DNA of 40,600 nucleotides from Candidatus Nomurabacteria bacterium RIFCSPLOWO2_01_FULL_41_12 (GTDB taxonomy: Bacteria; Patescibacteriota; Minisyncoccia; Phycocordibacterales; UBA9973). A program made the position numbers and the translations under genes. A model generated the notes under the pieces. It saw only the letters and a program-made list of their open reading frames with translations, was not told the DNA's origin and searched no databases. Where the stretch lies: NCBI GenBank assembly GCA_001787035.1, contig MFUY01000002.1, forward strand, positions 7,355 through 47,954. Reading direction: 5' to 3'. Numbering within the stretch: position 1 is the first letter of the stretch; each line of letters begins with the position of its first letter. Positions 1 to 6,985 of the stretch are shown in pieces.

Positions 1-11
1 GAGAGGTGTTT

Positions 12-164
12 ATGCTCTCTAGCCTGCCCTTACTTGCCATACCCTTTATTATATTTTGGCTTGTTTTGAATATTGCTCTTGTAGAGGGCGCAAAATATCT
101 GCTACGCGACAAGAAGCATCTCTTTACAAAAGAACATTATCTTAAGCTTTTCTCAATAATATAG
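12..164 (+). CDS. small membrane protein or C-terminal end of a gene cut by the window edge
   Basis: A 50-codon frame with a hydrophobic segment (residues about 4-22) followed by a basic tail. The ATG has a GAGAGG stretch 5 nt upstream, but the same frame is open to the window start, so this may be the end of a longer gene. I do not recognise the family. It is followed by about 45 nt and then the tRNA gene on the same strand. Confidence 0.4.
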   Translation: MLSSLPLLAIPFIIFWLVLNIALVEGAKYLLRDKKHLFTKEHYLKLFSII

Positions 165-207
165 TGTGTGGCATTTATGGGCATTTTTTGGTATAAAGTA
201 AATACAT

Positions 208-279
208 GGTGCCTGTAGTTTAGTGGTAAAACTTCGGCTTGTGGAGCCGATATCGAGAGTTCAATTCTCTCCAGGCACC
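208..279 (+). tRNA. tRNA-His (anticodon GTG)
   Basis: Full cloverleaf visible. The acceptor stem GTGCCTG pairs with CAGGCAC. The anticodon stem TCGGC/GCCGA encloses TTGTGGA with anticodon GTG, and the T stem GAGAG/CTCTC encloses TTCAATT. An extra G precedes the acceptor stem (G-1 at 208) opposite C73 at 279, the identity element of histidine tRNA. The 3' CCA does not appear fully encoded, so it would be added by nucleotidyltransferase. Confidence 0.93.
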
Positions 280-281
280 CA

Positions 282-674
282 TTAATTTTTGTGAATATCT
301 TCTTCTAAATGGGCTAGTTGCTTTTCCACTCTATTCAAAGTATCTTGGAGGTTTTTAATTTGAGTTTCTTCTGTTGCAACTTCTTCTTCCACTTTTTCAG
401 CCATTTTTTCTTCGCCAATCAAGCCGGAAATAATAAGCCGGCTCCCAATAAAAGCGGAGACAAATACTCCCGTGATAAGAAGTATTATGGTTCCTATAAT
501 TATTGAGGCCACAGAACTGACATTAATATCATCGGCCAAATGCCATATTCCGCGCCAAAATAATATTATTCCAATGCCCCCTATGAGCGCGTAAAGAATA
601 GGGTAGTGGCTTAGTTTACTCCTTACTCTGTCTTCCAACTTATCAAAAAATCGCTTTATCTTTTTCAACTTCAT
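282..674 (-). CDS. hypothetical two-helix membrane protein with C-terminal coiled coil
   Basis: A 130-residue protein with a basic N-terminus, two hydrophobic helices (about residues 26-46 and 55-80), then an acidic and heptad-like tail (about 88-130) predicted to be a cytoplasmic coiled coil. I recognise no family. The gene converges on tRNA-His, with its stop 3 nt from the tRNA. Its start codon directly follows the GGG of the structured leader element at 675-754, an element shared with nusG, rplN and map. That suggests co-regulation with translation genes despite the unknown function. Confidence 0.75.
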   Translation of the reverse strand: MKLKKIKRFFDKLEDRVRSKLSHYPILYALIGGIGIILFWRGIWHLADDINVSSVASIIIGTIILLITGVFVSAFIGSRLIISGLIGEEKMAEKVEEEVATEETQIKNLQDTLNRVEKQLAHLEEDIHKN

Positions 675-754
675 CCCAGTACTAAAATTTTAAATAATAA
701 TGTTTATCCTTATTTCCCGTAATCAAAATTAGGTGAAACCGTTACGGGACAAGT
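675..754 (-). promoter_or_regulatory. structured 5' leader element, copy A (family I)
   Basis: Read on the minus strand it begins ACTTGTCCCGT and ends AAAATTTTAGTACTGGG directly before the ATG, with GGATAAACATTA in the middle. In this copy the 5' arm TCCCGTAA is perfectly complementary to an internal TTACGGGA. Only CCC-GTA can pair with the start-proximal GTAC-TGGG arm. The end boxes match the three other copies exactly. Confidence 0.75.
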
Positions 755-755
755 A

Positions 756-783
756 TTGCTTTATCATACACTAAGAGTAGAAT
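756..783 (+). promoter_or_regulatory. promoter of tsaC, leaderless type
   Basis: TTGCTT, 16 nt, TAGAAT. The -10 box ends 7 nt before the ATG at 791, so transcription should start at or next to the start codon. Confidence 0.5.
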
Positions 784-790
784 TGTTTCC

Positions 791-1342
791 ATGCCTTGGG
801 ACGATAAAGAACTTATAGAGGTACTAAAAAATAATGGCGTCGTGGTAATGCCCACAGACACTTTATATGGAATTGTGGGTAGGGCGCAAAACCAGTCTGC
901 GGTAGAACGTATTTATAAAATACGAAAAAGAAACCCAGGAAAGCCTTGCATAATACTTATTGGAGACATAAATGAGTTAAAGAAATTTGGCATAATTCTA
1001 ACAGAAGCACAAAAAGATCAAATTAGAAGATATAGAGAACCCACAAGTTTTATTGTTGACTGCACTGATGAAAAATTTTCATATTTACATCGTGGCACAA
1101 AGACTTTAGCATTTCGCTTACCTACTTCAAAATCTCTAAGAAATTTTTTAATAAAAACCGGACCATTGATTGCGCCTTCCGCGAATATTGAGGGTTTGCT
1201 CCCGGCAAAGACTATTATTGAAGCACGCAATTACTTTGGCAGTCAAGTAGACCTATATATTGACGGCGGGGAAATTAGGAGTAAGGCTTCAAAAATTGAA
1301 AAATTGCATAAAGATGGCAAATTAAGTACAATTAGGGAATAA
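791..1342 (+). CDS. tsaC: threonylcarbamoyl-AMP synthase (Sua5/YciO/YrdC family)
   Basis: A 183-residue YrdC-type protein, the usual length of the short TsaC form without the Sua5 C-terminal domain. Visible motifs are PTDTLYG (residues 21-27), KIRKRNPGKP (about 43-52), the ATP/threonine/bicarbonate-binding basic patch, and PSAN (129-132). The family makes L-threonylcarbamoyl-AMP for the t6A37 modification of ANN-decoding tRNAs. The start is set by a -10 box 7 nt upstream. It is followed after 1 nt by the DUF1003 gene and then murB, probably one transcript. Confidence 0.92.
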   Translation: MPWDDKELIEVLKNNGVVVMPTDTLYGIVGRAQNQSAVERIYKIRKRNPGKPCIILIGDINELKKFGIILTEAQKDQIRRYREPTSFIVDCTDEKFSYLHRGTKTLAFRLPTSKSLRNFLIKTGPLIAPSANIEGLLPAKTIIEARNYFGSQVDLYIDGGEIRSKASKIEKLHKDGKLSTIRE

Positions 1343-1343
1343 T

Positions 1344-1874
1344 ATGATTCAAAACCACCTTTCATTTTTAAGATTACTTTTCGGTGAGAATGAAGAGCCG
1401 AGACGGAGGATATTCCGCAGTATCAAGGCCAAGGCTGATGCAAAAAGAACAGCAACAGAGCGGATTGCAGACTGGATGACTTCACGTTTTGGGAGCATAA
1501 CTTTTTTATCCCTAAATATACTGATGTTTATTTTATGGGTACTCATAAATACCAATCAAATACAGGGAATACCCCCCTTTGACCCTTTTCCTTTCAGTCT
1601 TCTTACCACCATTGTCTCTCTGGAAGCTATTATTCTTGCAATCTTCGTACTTATATCCCAAAATCGCAATTCAAAAGTAGATGACTTGCGGGAAGAAACT
1701 CACTTGCAAGTCAATCTTATTGCTGAAAAGGAAATTACTAAACTTATGAAAATGATGGCTATTCTTCTGGAAAAGCATGGGGTAGACTTGTCACAAGACC
1801 CCGAATTAAAAAAACTGCTCCGACCGATCAGTGAGGAAGAAATAGAAAAAAGATTGGAAAAAGAGATTCTGTAG
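1344..1874 (+). CDS. DUF1003 family membrane protein
   Basis: A 176-residue protein. A basic region with ATERIADWMTSRFGS leads into two transmembrane helices (about residues 51-68 and 82-106) joined by a Pro-rich loop. A long charged cytoplasmic helix follows. The arrangement and the LISQNR end of helix 2 are typical of DUF1003, whose biochemical role is not established. It sits 1 nt after tsaC and 1 nt before murB, so translation is probably coupled. Confidence 0.85.
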   Translation: MIQNHLSFLRLLFGENEEPRRRIFRSIKAKADAKRTATERIADWMTSRFGSITFLSLNILMFILWVLINTNQIQGIPPFDPFPFSLLTTIVSLEAIILAIFVLISQNRNSKVDDLREETHLQVNLIAEKEITKLMKMMAILLEKHGVDLSQDPELKKLLRPISEEEIEKRLEKEIL

Positions 1875-1875
1875 T

Positions 1876-2907
1876 ATGAAAATTCTAAAGAATTATGATT
1901 TGAAAAATTTAAATACTTTTGGTATACCCACCAAGGCCAAATTTTTTGTAGAAATTACGGGTGAAGGTGAACTAAATGAACTTTTTAAAGAGCCGTTATA
2001 TATAGGGCACGAAAAGCTTTTCTTAGGGGAAGGCAGCAATGTTTTATTTACCAAAGACTGGGGTGGCATAGTAGTCCTAAATAAAATAAAAGGCATAGAA
2101 ATTCTAGAAGAAGATTCCGAGAACATCCTAATAAAATCAATGAGCGGAGTAATCTGGCACGATTTAGTGTCTTTTGCGGTAGACCACGATTATTGGGGGA
2201 TTGAAAATTTGGCGCTTATCCCCGGTACAGTAGGGGCTGCGCCGATGCAAAACATCGGAGCTTACGGAGCGGAATTAAAAAATGTTCTCACTTTAGTTGA
2301 GGCTTATAATGTTAATACTGGAGAGAAGAGAATTTTCAGTAAAGAAGAGTGCATTTTTGGGTACAGAGACAGTATTTTTAAGAACTCGTTAAGAAATAAA
2401 TATTTCATATCTGCTATCACTTTAAGATTAAGCAAGACGGGAAAGCCCAACACGAGCTATAAAATTTTAAAAGAGCATTTGGAGAAAAATAAAATTGAAA
2501 TCAAAAACTCTAAAAACATAAGCGATGCTGTATCTGAAATCCGCCGGAGTAAGCTTCCCGACCCGAGGGTCATTGGAAATGCCGGAAGTTTTTTTAAGAA
2601 TGTCTTCGTGGATAAAGACAAGTTGGCAGAATTGCGCAGACTTTATCCAGCTATGCCATTTTTTGAAGAAGATGGTCTATCAAAAATTCCGTCTGCCTGG
2701 CTGATTGAACAATGTGGTCCTGCAAACGGGACAAGCTGGAAGGGATATAGAGTAGGCAATGTTGGAGTACATCATAAACAGGCGCTTGTTTTAGTCAATC
2801 ACGGAGACGGGCGGGGACAAGATATTAAAGATTTAGCTCTGCAAATCATTGCTTCAGTCAAAGAAAAATTTGGCTTAGAACTTGCCCCTGAAGTCAATTT
2901 GATTTAG
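1876..2907 (+). CDS. murB: UDP-N-acetylenolpyruvoylglucosamine reductase
   Basis: MurB uses NADPH and FAD to reduce UDP-GlcNAc-enolpyruvate to UDP-MurNAc in peptidoglycan synthesis. The 343-residue protein has the FAD-binding GEGSNVLF (51-58) and PGTVGAAPMQNIGAYGAE (116-133). It also has GYRDSIFK (162-169), GNAGSFFKN with the proton-donor Ser, and the C-terminal Glu339 in LAPEVNLI. The GYRDS insert and length match type I (E. coli-like) MurB. It shows that this organism makes its own cell-wall precursors. Confidence 0.95.
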   Translation: MKILKNYDLKNLNTFGIPTKAKFFVEITGEGELNELFKEPLYIGHEKLFLGEGSNVLFTKDWGGIVVLNKIKGIEILEEDSENILIKSMSGVIWHDLVSFAVDHDYWGIENLALIPGTVGAAPMQNIGAYGAELKNVLTLVEAYNVNTGEKRIFSKEECIFGYRDSIFKNSLRNKYFISAITLRLSKTGKPNTSYKILKEHLEKNKIEIKNSKNISDAVSEIRRSKLPDPRVIGNAGSFFKNVFVDKDKLAELRRLYPAMPFFEEDGLSKIPSAWLIEQCGPANGTSWKGYRVGNVGVHHKQALVLVNHGDGRGQDIKDLALQIIASVKEKFGLELAPEVNLI

Positions 2908-2927
2908 CAGCATTTCAGGTGTAGAAT
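2899..2927 (+). promoter_or_regulatory. promoter of the SIMPL-domain gene
   Basis: TTGATT, 17 nt, TAGAAT. The predicted start near 2934 leaves a 22-nt AT-rich leader without Shine-Dalgarno. The -35 box overlaps the end of murB. Confidence 0.5.
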
Positions 2928-2955
2928 TAAAACATTAAAAATTAATCTAAAATTT

Positions 2956-3765
2956 ATGGAAATCCCACAAGAATATCAAAAGAATTTATATCGTGCAGTA
3001 CTTGCCTTTCTAATCGTCTTGTCGCTTCTGTTCGCAGTAAAGTTTTTCTCTGAGCTCCGCTCTTACGGAATGATGGGCAGCTCAAATGCCAATGTTATCA
3101 CTCTCTCCGGTCATGGAGAAGTGCAGGCAGTACCGGATATTGCCAATGTTTATTTCACTATTTCTAAAGATGCGAAAACAGTAAAAGAAGCACAGGAAGC
3201 TGTGGCGAAAATAGAAAAAGCCGCGCTTGATTTTTTGAAAGGAAAAGGGGTAGCTGATAAAGACATAAAAACCGAAAATGCCTCTTTCTATCCGAAGTAT
3301 GAATATAAATACGATACGAAAATGATGATGCCTTGCAACGAATATGGATGTCCTCCACGAGGAGGCAATAGTGTAATTGTCGGCTATACTGCGTCTGAGA
3401 GCGTTACGGTAAAGGTTCGCAATACTGATGATGCCGGAATTATTATGCAAGGCTTGGGTACAGTTGGCGTTTCTAATTTAAATGGCCCTAATTTTGCCAT
3501 AGATGATGAAGATGCATTAAAAGCTGAGGCTAGAAAAAAAGCGATTGATGATGCGAGAGTTAAAGCAAAAGTTTTAGCAAAAGATCTTGGAGTTAAATTA
3601 GGCAGGATTGCAAATTTCAGCGAGGGAGGCGGATATTTTCCTGTAATGTATGGCAAGGTTGCCGGGATGGGGGGTGATGCTGAAATTTCATCCGCTCCGG
3701 CCGAGATTCCCAAAGGAGAAAACACCATCAGCTCGGACGTGACAATAACTTACGAGATAAAGTAA
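2956..3765 (+). CDS. SIMPL (DUF541) domain protein, membrane-anchored
   Basis: A 269-residue protein with a single N-terminal transmembrane helix (about residues 13-31) and an extracytoplasmic domain of the SIMPL/YggE type. Typical elements are ITLSGHGEVQAVPDIANVYF near residue 50, the helix with ADKDIKTEN, and the C-terminal DVTITYEIK strand. Family members are linked to oxidative or envelope stress, but the molecular function is unclear. An insert with MMMPCNEYGC is Cys-containing and may form a disulfide outside the cell. Confidence 0.85.
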   Translation: MEIPQEYQKNLYRAVLAFLIVLSLLFAVKFFSELRSYGMMGSSNANVITLSGHGEVQAVPDIANVYFTISKDAKTVKEAQEAVAKIEKAALDFLKGKGVADKDIKTENASFYPKYEYKYDTKMMMPCNEYGCPPRGGNSVIVGYTASESVTVKVRNTDDAGIIMQGLGTVGVSNLNGPNFAIDDEDALKAEARKKAIDDARVKAKVLAKDLGVKLGRIANFSEGGGYFPVMYGKVAGMGGDAEISSAPAEIPKGENTISSDVTITYEIK

Positions 3766-3794
3766 ACCCGCACACTAAATTTTAGTGTGCGGGT
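3766..3794 (+). terminator. hairpin terminator after the SIMPL gene
   Basis: The arms at 3766-3779 and 3781-3794 are perfectly complementary (ACCCGCACACTAAA on the 5' side). The hairpin starts 1 nt after the stop codon and is followed by AAATTTGATATTTT rather than a clean T-run. A related outer stem occurs after rplE at 29050-29121. Confidence 0.7.
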
Positions 3795-3798
3795 AAAT

Positions 3799-3826
3799 TT
3801 GATATTTTATAGAAAAAGAGTACTAT
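3799..3826 (+). promoter_or_regulatory. promoter of the PH-domain gene, leaderless type
   Basis: TTGATA, 16 nt, TACTAT ending 7 nt before the ATG at 3834. The predicted +1 is 3833. The same TTGATA-N16-TACTAT pair recurs at 29142-29169. Confidence 0.65.
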
Positions 3827-3833
3827 TAAAACC

Positions 3834-4361
3834 ATGAAACAACTTGATCCAAAGGCAGTCTGGTTATTTTTTATTAGTTCTGTTTTACGTTTGTTTTGGT
3901 TACTCATACTTTTTAGTATTGTAGGTTCGGTAACCTTGATTGATTACCTTAGCAAAAACTTAAATAAGACTGGGGAGATTTCATTTACCTTTCTGAATTG
4001 GCTATGGATTATTATTCCTATTTTTCTTATTATTTGCTTTATTTTGGCAAAGCTTACCTATCATTATTATCGATATGAGATGTCAGAACTCGTGTTTAAA
4101 AAAGAGCACGGCATCATTTGGAAAAAATATGTTTCCATACCTTACGACAGGATTCAAAATGTCGATATTTATCGCGGAGTATTGGCGCGGCTTCTTGGTC
4201 TCTCTGATCTCCAAATTCAAACAGCAGGAGGCATAACTGCCGGTAGCTACGGAGCGTTTTCTGAAGGAAGACTAATAGGAGTATCAAAAGAAGAGGCTGA
4301 AAAATTAAGAGACGAGCTAATCCAAAAAGCCCGCAGTTCTCGTACTGGCCAAGGACTCTAA
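3834..4361 (+). CDS. PH domain-containing membrane protein (bPH2/YdbS-like)
   Basis: A 175-residue protein with two transmembrane helices (about residues 10-33 and 56-77). A bacterial PH-like domain follows, containing KKYVSIPYDRIQNVDIYRG and the LGLSDLQIQTAGG strand-turn typical of bPH2. Such proteins sit at the cytoplasmic face of the membrane; their ligand is unknown. It is probably transcribed alone from the leaderless promoter just upstream, and secE has its own promoter 10 nt after the stop. Confidence 0.8.
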   Translation: MKQLDPKAVWLFFISSVLRLFWLLILFSIVGSVTLIDYLSKNLNKTGEISFTFLNWLWIIIPIFLIICFILAKLTYHYYRYEMSELVFKKEHGIIWKKYVSIPYDRIQNVDIYRGVLARLLGLSDLQIQTAGGITAGSYGAFSEGRLIGVSKEEAEKLRDELIQKARSSRTGQGL

Positions 4362-4370
4362 TTTTTTAAT

Positions 4371-4399
4371 TTGACTATTTGAGAGAAAAAGAGTAAAGT
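4371..4399 (+). promoter_or_regulatory. promoter of secE-nusG-rplK
   Basis: TTGACT, 17 nt, TAAAGT. The predicted +1 is near 4406, exactly where the leader hairpin begins. Confidence 0.65.
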
Positions 4400-4404
4400 T
4401 GAAA

Positions 4405-4426
4405 GAGCCCTGAAGGGGGCTTTTTT
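4405..4426 (+). promoter_or_regulatory. promoter-proximal hairpin plus U-tract before secE
   Basis: AGCCC (4406-4410) pairs with GGGCT (4417-4421), followed by TTTTTT. It has the form of an intrinsic terminator but lies at the very 5' end of the predicted transcript and 5 nt before the secE ATG. The same arrangement is seen before rpsL, tuf and rpsS. Confidence 0.6.
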
Positions 4427-4431
4427 AAGAA

Positions 4432-4614
4432 ATGTCAAAGATTACCGAATATTTCAAAGATACAAAAATGGAGCTGAAACATGTAATTTGGCCCGGGAGG
4501 AGCCAGACTCTTTACTATACTTTAATTGTCATAGTTTTGTCAGTTTTAGTCGCGTATTATCTGGGTATTTTTGATTTTATTTTTTCCAAAGGTTTAGAAA
4601 AGTTATTACCATAA
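4432..4614 (+). CDS. secE: preprotein translocase subunit SecE
   Basis: A 60-residue single-span SecE, the minimal form common outside the enterobacteria. The amphipathic segment ITEYFKDTKMELKHVIWPGR holds the conserved V-x-WP motif. One transmembrane helix follows (about 28-48). It clamps SecY in the membrane. The order secE-nusG-rplK is the ancestral one. Confidence 0.95.
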   Translation: MSKITEYFKDTKMELKHVIWPGRSQTLYYTLIVIVLSVLVAYYLGIFDFIFSKGLEKLLP

Positions 4615-4629
4615 GCCTCAAGCCTATAC

Positions 4630-4701
4630 ACTTGTCCCGTACTAAATTTTTGATTACGAGGCATAACGATAAACATTAATAATTAAAATTTTAGTACTGG
4701 G
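4630..4701 (+). promoter_or_regulatory. structured 5' leader element, copy B, before nusG (family I)
   Basis: It runs from ACTTGTCCCGT to CTGGG, which abuts the nusG ATG. CCC (4636-4638) pairs with GGG (4699-4701). GTACTAAA (4639-4646) pairs with TTTAGTAC (4690-4697), leaving U4698 bulged, and the helix extends through a U-U mismatch into TTTT/AAAA. A competing short pairing exists between CGTA (4638-4641) and an internal TACG. Confidence 0.8.
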
Positions 4702-5244
4702 ATGAAACAAGAAACAGAGGGGGCAAGAAATTGGTACGCAATACACACTTATGCCGGATATGAAAATGTCGTCTTGCGTAATTTGCGCCAGCGCATTGAC
4801 TCCCTAGGTATGAACGATAAAATTTTCAACGTTATTGTTCCGATTGAAAAAAAGATAAAAATAAAAGGAGGCAAGAGAGTGGAGGTGGAAGAAAAAATTT
4901 ATCCGGGTTATGTTTTGGTTGATATGATTGTGACGGATGATTCTTGGTATGTGGTGAGGAATACTCCGCGGGTCACCGGTTTCGTCGGCGCGGGAGTAAA
5001 CCCGGTGCCTCTTAAAAAAGAAGAAGTGGAGTATCTTTTCAAGAAGATGGATGCCGGCACAACTAAGCACAATATTGACATGGTTATCGGCGAGAGCATT
5101 CTGATTACCGATGGTCCGTTTAAAGAACTGGAAGGGAAAATTAATTCCATTGACCAAGAGCGTGGCAAAGTTAAAGTGCTTGTTTCAATGTTCGGTCGCG
5201 AGACCCCGGTCGAACTAGATTTCTTGCAAGTCAAGAAAATTTAA
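4702..5244 (+). CDS. nusG: transcription termination/antitermination protein NusG
   Basis: A 180-residue protein with the NGN domain (NWYAIHTYAGYENVV at 10-24, KIYPGYVLVDM) and a C-terminal KOW domain (GESILITDGPFKELEGKI). It binds RNA polymerase and Rho or S10, coupling transcription and translation. No Shine-Dalgarno is present: the ATG follows the GGG of the leader helix directly, so access to this start codon is likely controlled by that structure. Confidence 0.96.
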   Translation: MKQETEGARNWYAIHTYAGYENVVLRNLRQRIDSLGMNDKIFNVIVPIEKKIKIKGGKRVEVEEKIYPGYVLVDMIVTDDSWYVVRNTPRVTGFVGAGVNPVPLKKEEVEYLFKKMDAGTTKHNIDMVIGESILITDGPFKELEGKINSIDQERGKVKVLVSMFGRETPVELDFLQVKKI

Positions 5245-5258
5245 GATAATGTATCAGA

Positions 5259-5302
5259 GTCGCGCTTAAAGGACGGTTGCGCGACATGATTTCGCAAAAT
5301 CA
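5259..5302 (+). promoter_or_regulatory. two-hairpin leader before rplK (family II, copy 1)
   Basis: GTCGCGC (5259-5265) pairs with GCGCGAC (5279-5285) around a 13-nt loop. TGATTT (5287-5292) then pairs with AAATCA (5297-5302) around CGCA, and the second hairpin ends at the base before the rplK ATG. The same pair of hairpins precedes rpsE. Confidence 0.75.
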
Positions 5303-5728
5303 ATGGCTAAAAAAATAACCAAAAAAATAAAACTTCAAATTCAAGCTGCAAAGGCCACTCCGGCGCCGCCCTTGGGGCCTGCGCTCGGCCAAGCCGGCAT
5401 AAATATCGGAGATTTTGTCACCAAGTTCAACGCTGCCACAGCCAAAATGGCCGGGGATAAAGTCGGTGTTTCCATTACTGTTTATGAAGACAGGAGCTAT
5501 GATTTTATTGTGAAAACACCTCCAGTAACCGGGCTTATCTTAAAAGCCGCTGGGGTGGAGAAAGGTTCTGGTAAAAATGTTGCGACAAAAGCGGGTAAAA
5601 TCACTCGCGCACAAGCTTTAGAAATCGCAAATAAAAAAAGAGCGGATTTGAATGCCAAAGATGACGAAGGCGCAATACGCATTATCGCCGGCTCTGCTCG
5701 ATCTATGGGTATTGAAGTAGTGGATTAA
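5303..5728 (+). CDS. rplK: 50S ribosomal protein L11
   Basis: A 141-residue full-length L11. The N-terminal domain has KLQIQAAKATPAPPLGPALGQAGIN and the C-terminal rRNA-binding domain ends GSARSMGIEVVD. It forms the GTPase-associated centre with L10/L7/L12. Normally rplA (L1) follows; here the next gene is an ECF-like membrane protein, consistent with the L1-lacking Parcubacteria lineages. Confidence 0.96.
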   Translation: MAKKITKKIKLQIQAAKATPAPPLGPALGQAGINIGDFVTKFNAATAKMAGDKVGVSITVYEDRSYDFIVKTPPVTGLILKAAGVEKGSGKNVATKAGKITRAQALEIANKKRADLNAKDDEGAIRIIAGSARSMGIEVVD

Positions 5729-5754
5729 CGAAGCCTATGTTAAGATACTCATAT

Positions 5755-6462
5755 ATGTCAAACATTAAACAATATTTTACGCAGAAAAATGTTCTCTTTA
5801 TTGTTATTTTCGCAGTTTTGGGGTTTATCGCTCTGCAAATTCCAGTGGCCCAATTGGAAGGGTCTAAAGTGAAGTTTATGGTCTATGACGCTTTCGCTCC
5901 TGTGGCCGGCGCTTTTATCGGTAGCTTGCCTGGCGTAGTGGCGGTCTTTTTAATGCAATTTGTAAATTTCTTGGTGCACGGAGCAGTTGTGGAAGATGCC
6001 GGAACAATTATTCGTTTTTTGCCGATGCTTTTCGCGGCATTATACTTCGCTCGGAAAGGAAAATCTAATCTAGTCGTTCCAGTACTTGCGATTATCGCTT
6101 TTATTGCTCATCCTATCGGCCAAACGGTTTGGTATTTTGCACTTTTCTGGACCATTCCAATTATTGCCTATTTTTTCCGTGACAGGTTTCTTTTGGCGCG
6201 GGCGCTTGGCGCCACCTTTACCGCCCACGCGGTCGGCGGCGCTTTATGGATCTGGGTTTTCAACCTGCCGGCGCCGGTTTGGGTCTCGCTTATACCGGTT
6301 GTGGCTCTAGAGCGCGGATTTTTTGCTCTTGGAATTGTTATTTCTTTTGTTCTTGTCAACAATCTTTTAGCTTTTCTCGAAAAGAAATATATCTTAAATC
6401 TCGGTTTTACTATTAACCAGGGATATCTCTTGGGCGCATTACGCCATGAATCGAAAGTCTAA
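5755..6462 (+). CDS. membrane protein resembling an ECF-transporter S component
   Basis: About 235 residues with roughly six transmembrane segments. The pattern near residues 35-60 (DAFAPVAGAFIGSLPGVVAV) resembles substrate-binding S components of energy-coupling factor vitamin transporters, but substrate and family are not certain. I place the start at 5755, not the upstream in-frame ATG at 5737, because TAAGAT ends 8 nt before 5755. It overlaps the next gene by 17 nt, so it is probably co-translated with the RibD-like and CofE-like genes, which hints at a cofactor precursor as substrate. Confidence 0.6.
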   Translation: MSNIKQYFTQKNVLFIVIFAVLGFIALQIPVAQLEGSKVKFMVYDAFAPVAGAFIGSLPGVVAVFLMQFVNFLVHGAVVEDAGTIIRFLPMLFAALYFARKGKSNLVVPVLAIIAFIAHPIGQTVWYFALFWTIPIIAYFFRDRFLLARALGATFTAHAVGGALWIWVFNLPAPVWVSLIPVVALERGFFALGIVISFVLVNNLLAFLEKKYILNLGFTINQGYLLGALRHESKV

Positions 6463-6985
6463 GCCGCATAAAGTTATTTACACCGCTTATGTTGCAACTA
6501 GTATTGATGGACGCATAGCAGAGAGTCATCAGTCCGGCATAGACTGGACAAGCAAGGAAGACTGGAATTTTTTTCAGAAATCTCTTAATAAAATGGATGC
6601 CGTCATTGTGGGGCATAATACTTATAAAGTTTCCAAAGATCGCCTCAAACGGAGAAACACCATAGTTTTGACTTCAAAAATCAATAAGTTGAAAACACAA
6701 GACAAAATTGTTTTTTTTAATCCAAAGAACTCCAGCCTAGAAAAATTTCTTAGTAGTAAAGGATATAAAAATATAGCAGTGCTCGGTGGCGGTAAAGTGT
6801 ATGATTTTTGCCTTTCCAATAAAATGCTGGATGAGCTTTTTGTCACGATTGAACCGTATGTTTTCACAAATGGCGTGCCGATGTTCTCCGGGATTAGATT
6901 CAGAAAATATAAATTTTCCTTAGTTACAGTTAAAAGACTTAATAAAACAGGAACCCTTCTCTTAAAATATAAAAATGAAAATTAA
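6446..6985 (+). CDS. RibD C-terminal/dihydrofolate-reductase-like reductase
   Basis: A 179-residue DHFR-fold protein. VATSIDGRIA (about 15-24), the DAVIVGHNTYK helix start and the NIAVLGGGKVYDFCLS nucleotide-binding glycine loop match the RibD C-terminal reductase family. Stand-alone members often act on pyrimidine or pterin substrates, so the substrate here is unknown. It overlaps both neighbours (17 nt upstream, 11 nt downstream), indicating a tight three-gene operon. Confidence 0.8.
   Translation: MNRKSKPHKVIYTAYVATSIDGRIAESHQSGIDWTSKEDWNFFQKSLNKMDAVIVGHNTYKVSKDRLKRRNTIVLTSKINKLKTQDKIVFFNPKNSSLEKFLSSKGYKNIAVLGGGKVYDFCLSNKMLDELFVTIEPYVFTNGVPMFSGIRFRKYKFSLVTVKRLNKTGTLLLKYKNEN

Noticed and set aside
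5286..5288. The ATG inside the family II leader as an upstream start codon
   Set aside because: In the rpsE copy it runs into TAA after three codons and in the rplK copy into a different frame, so no conserved upstream ORF exists.
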